The notes beneath the pieces were generated by a model. The model saw nothing but the letters and a program-made list of their open reading frames with translations. It was not told where the DNA came from and made no database searches. 8,419 bases of DNA from Kiritimatiellales bacterium (GTDB lineage: Bacteria; Verrucomicrobiota; Kiritimatiellia; Kiritimatiellales; Pontiellaceae): positions 1 through 8,419 of the forward strand of contig WFRA01000430.1 in assembly GCA_015486775.1 (NCBI GenBank), in the 5' to 3' direction. Shown in pieces: positions 7,577 to 8,419 of this stretch (position 1 is the first letter of the stretch; every line of letters starts with the position of its first letter). A program made the position numbers and the translations under genes.

Positions 7577-7597
7577 AACGTTCGTTCCTTCGGGGTT

Positions 7598-8419
7598 CTA
7601 GATCATCAGTCTCCGACGGATGAGCAGGACTCCGCCGCCAAACGCGGCGACCAATCCAAGCGTGGCCGGCTCGGGGATGCTGCTCATTTCGAGCATATCC
7701 GCTTCGCTAAGCGGGGTTCCAATCCAAACATTGACCTGCTCCACCATGCCATCGAGTGCATTTGCACCATCTCCACGCAATCCAACCAAAAACGGAGCCG
7801 TACCATCGAATGGCCCGCGGGCGCCGGTACCCCAAACTGCGCTATGCGCCACCAACGTGTTGTTTTCGGCATTATAGACGGAGGTTTGAAGATACCCGTC
7901 ACCATTACCGGCATTTTGCCCTTGGAACCGGAAAAAGATATCATACCATGTTCCAGCAACCATGTTGGCCGCCGCCGTGTGGCCATAGTCATTGGCTCCG
8001 CTGGTCGATATAAACCCACGGGCTCCATCACCAAGCACCTCAATCGCGGAGATCTCCTGGTCATCGACACCGTTCTGCCGCCCCATCAGGAACTGGTTGG
8101 CAGCCGTAACTGTATTAAACTTGACCCTTGCATGATAGGTGAACTTGGTCGGCGTGGAATAGCCACCACCATCTATGTCAAGCTCGTTGCCTGCCCCAAG
8201 ACCATAATCTATCTTGGATGTGGAACCGTTGAATACCGCTGCTCTACCGTTACTATTCGTAGCGGGAATACTGACATCCGCGAAAGTAATCCCGGTCGCC
8301 GTACCAACCGACACATTGCCGGCGGTCGTGTCGTTCACGCTGTCGCCACCAAAGTCCACGCTGAAAACGAGACCGGCTTGCGATGTGGAGACCATCCCCA
8401 ACAGCAGCATAAACAGTGT
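7598..8419 (-). CDS. LamG-like surface protein with PEP-CTERM sorting signal (5' end outside window)
   Basis: The frame is open to the right edge (codons for T-L-F precede ATG 8410), so the true start may lie outside. The paralogue at 5414 has about 14 residues before the matching MLLLG, including the basic part of its signal peptide, which is missing here. From ATG 8410 there are 270 residues. The end of a signal peptide (1-12, cleavage near TSQA/G) is followed by a LamG-like jelly-roll (13-244). The C-terminus is a PEP-CTERM signal: Pro-Glu-Pro at 246-248, a hydrophobic span (about 250-263) and a basic tail with RRR at 265-267. In families with this signal an exosortase removes the tail and moves the protein to the cell surface; the exosortase gene is not in the window. 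LamG folds commonly bind sugars or proteins, but the ligand here is unknown. There is no catalytic domain. The gene ends at a hairpin terminator and seems to be its own unit. Confidence 0.9.
   Translation of the reverse strand, partial: TLFMLLLGMVSTSQAGLVFSVDFGGDSVNDTTAGNVSVGTATGITFADVSIPATNSNGRAAVFNGSTSKIDYGLGAGNELDIDGGGYSTPTKFTYHARVKFNTVTAANQFLMGRQNGVDDQEISAIEVLGDGARGFISTSGANDYGHTAAANMVAGTWYDIFFRFQGQNAGNGDGYLQTSVYNAENNTLVAHSAVWGTGARGPFDGTAPFLVGLRGDGANALDGMVEQVNVWIGTPLSEADMLEMSSIPEPATLGLVAAFGGGVLLIRRRLMI
7679..8374 (-). repeat. LamG cassette copy B (inside the PEP-CTERM gene)
   Basis: This is the partner of copy A at 4641-5336, in direct orientation. It encodes residues 13-244 counted from ATG 8410. 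Weaker similarity continues upstream into the signal peptide (both have MLLLG and AGLVF), but none continues downstream past the shared Met-Ser-Ser. Confidence 0.9.

Larger units (their letters stand above)
7413..7597 (-). other. 185-base intergenic region: terminator, second hairpin and leader
   Basis: Reading down the minus strand, this region holds the terminator of the PEP-CTERM gene (7576-7545), then a 10-bp hairpin (7525-7502), then about 90 bases before the ATG at 7412. A TTGAAA at 7466-7461 and a TATGGT at 7445-7440 could be a promoter, but the 15-base spacer is short. No open frame of note is present. Confidence 0.35.

Noticed and set aside
1..8419. CRISPR array, tRNA, rRNA, insertion sequence or phage genes
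   Set aside because: No spaced short repeats, transposase or integrase motifs, or RNA-gene sequences were seen. The only long repeat is the LamG coding duplicate.

Overview
The window is bacterial. It is most consistent with the Kiritimatiellota/Verrucomicrobiota side of the PVC superphylum. The evidence is the combination of a PEP-CTERM surface protein, LamG-like secreted proteins, a membrane protein with a TonB-like N-terminus, a PA14-like region and an SHD1 domain, and carbohydrate-active enzymes. This placement is an inference from gene content; the window holds no rRNA or marker gene. All five genes lie on the minus strand, so transcription runs from high to low coordinates.

From the right edge (upstream) to the left: (1) 8419-7598, a 5'-partial secreted LamG-like protein ending in a PEP-CTERM sorting signal, followed by a strong hairpin terminator at 7576-7545. 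(2) 7412-5541, a 623-residue inner-membrane protein with a TonB-like N-terminus, a PA14-like central region and an SHD1 domain. (3) 5414-3207, a 735-residue secreted protein with an N-terminal LamG-like domain, a TIM-barrel (clan GH-A type) glycoside hydrolase module and two C-terminal beta-rich modules. (4) 3191-693, a GH3 beta-glycosidase with an inserted PA14 domain. (5) 656 to the left edge, the 5' part of a secreted beta-rich protein with a carbohydrate-binding-like fold, unrelated to the other genes as far as can be seen.

Genes 3-5 are spaced by 15 and 36 bases and look like one polysaccharide-utilisation operon. An exported clan GH-A type enzyme and a second exported protein would act on a polymer outside the cytoplasm, and a GH3 enzyme without a visible export signal would finish oligosaccharides. 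The 623-residue protein is 126 bases upstream and may be part of the same unit or transcribed separately.

The most striking feature is that the LamG-like domains of genes 1 and 3 are a gap-free duplicate: 232 residues each, 197 identical by hand count (about 85%), with long runs identical at the DNA level. The similarity stops abruptly after a shared Met-Ser-Ser. One copy continues into a PEP-CTERM anchor and the other into a hydrolase module. This is a recent in-frame domain shuffle. Also worth a look are the Gln at the place where a clan GH-A nucleophile Glu is expected in gene 3, and the unusual domain build of the 623-residue protein. I see no tRNA, rRNA, CRISPR, insertion sequence or phage gene.
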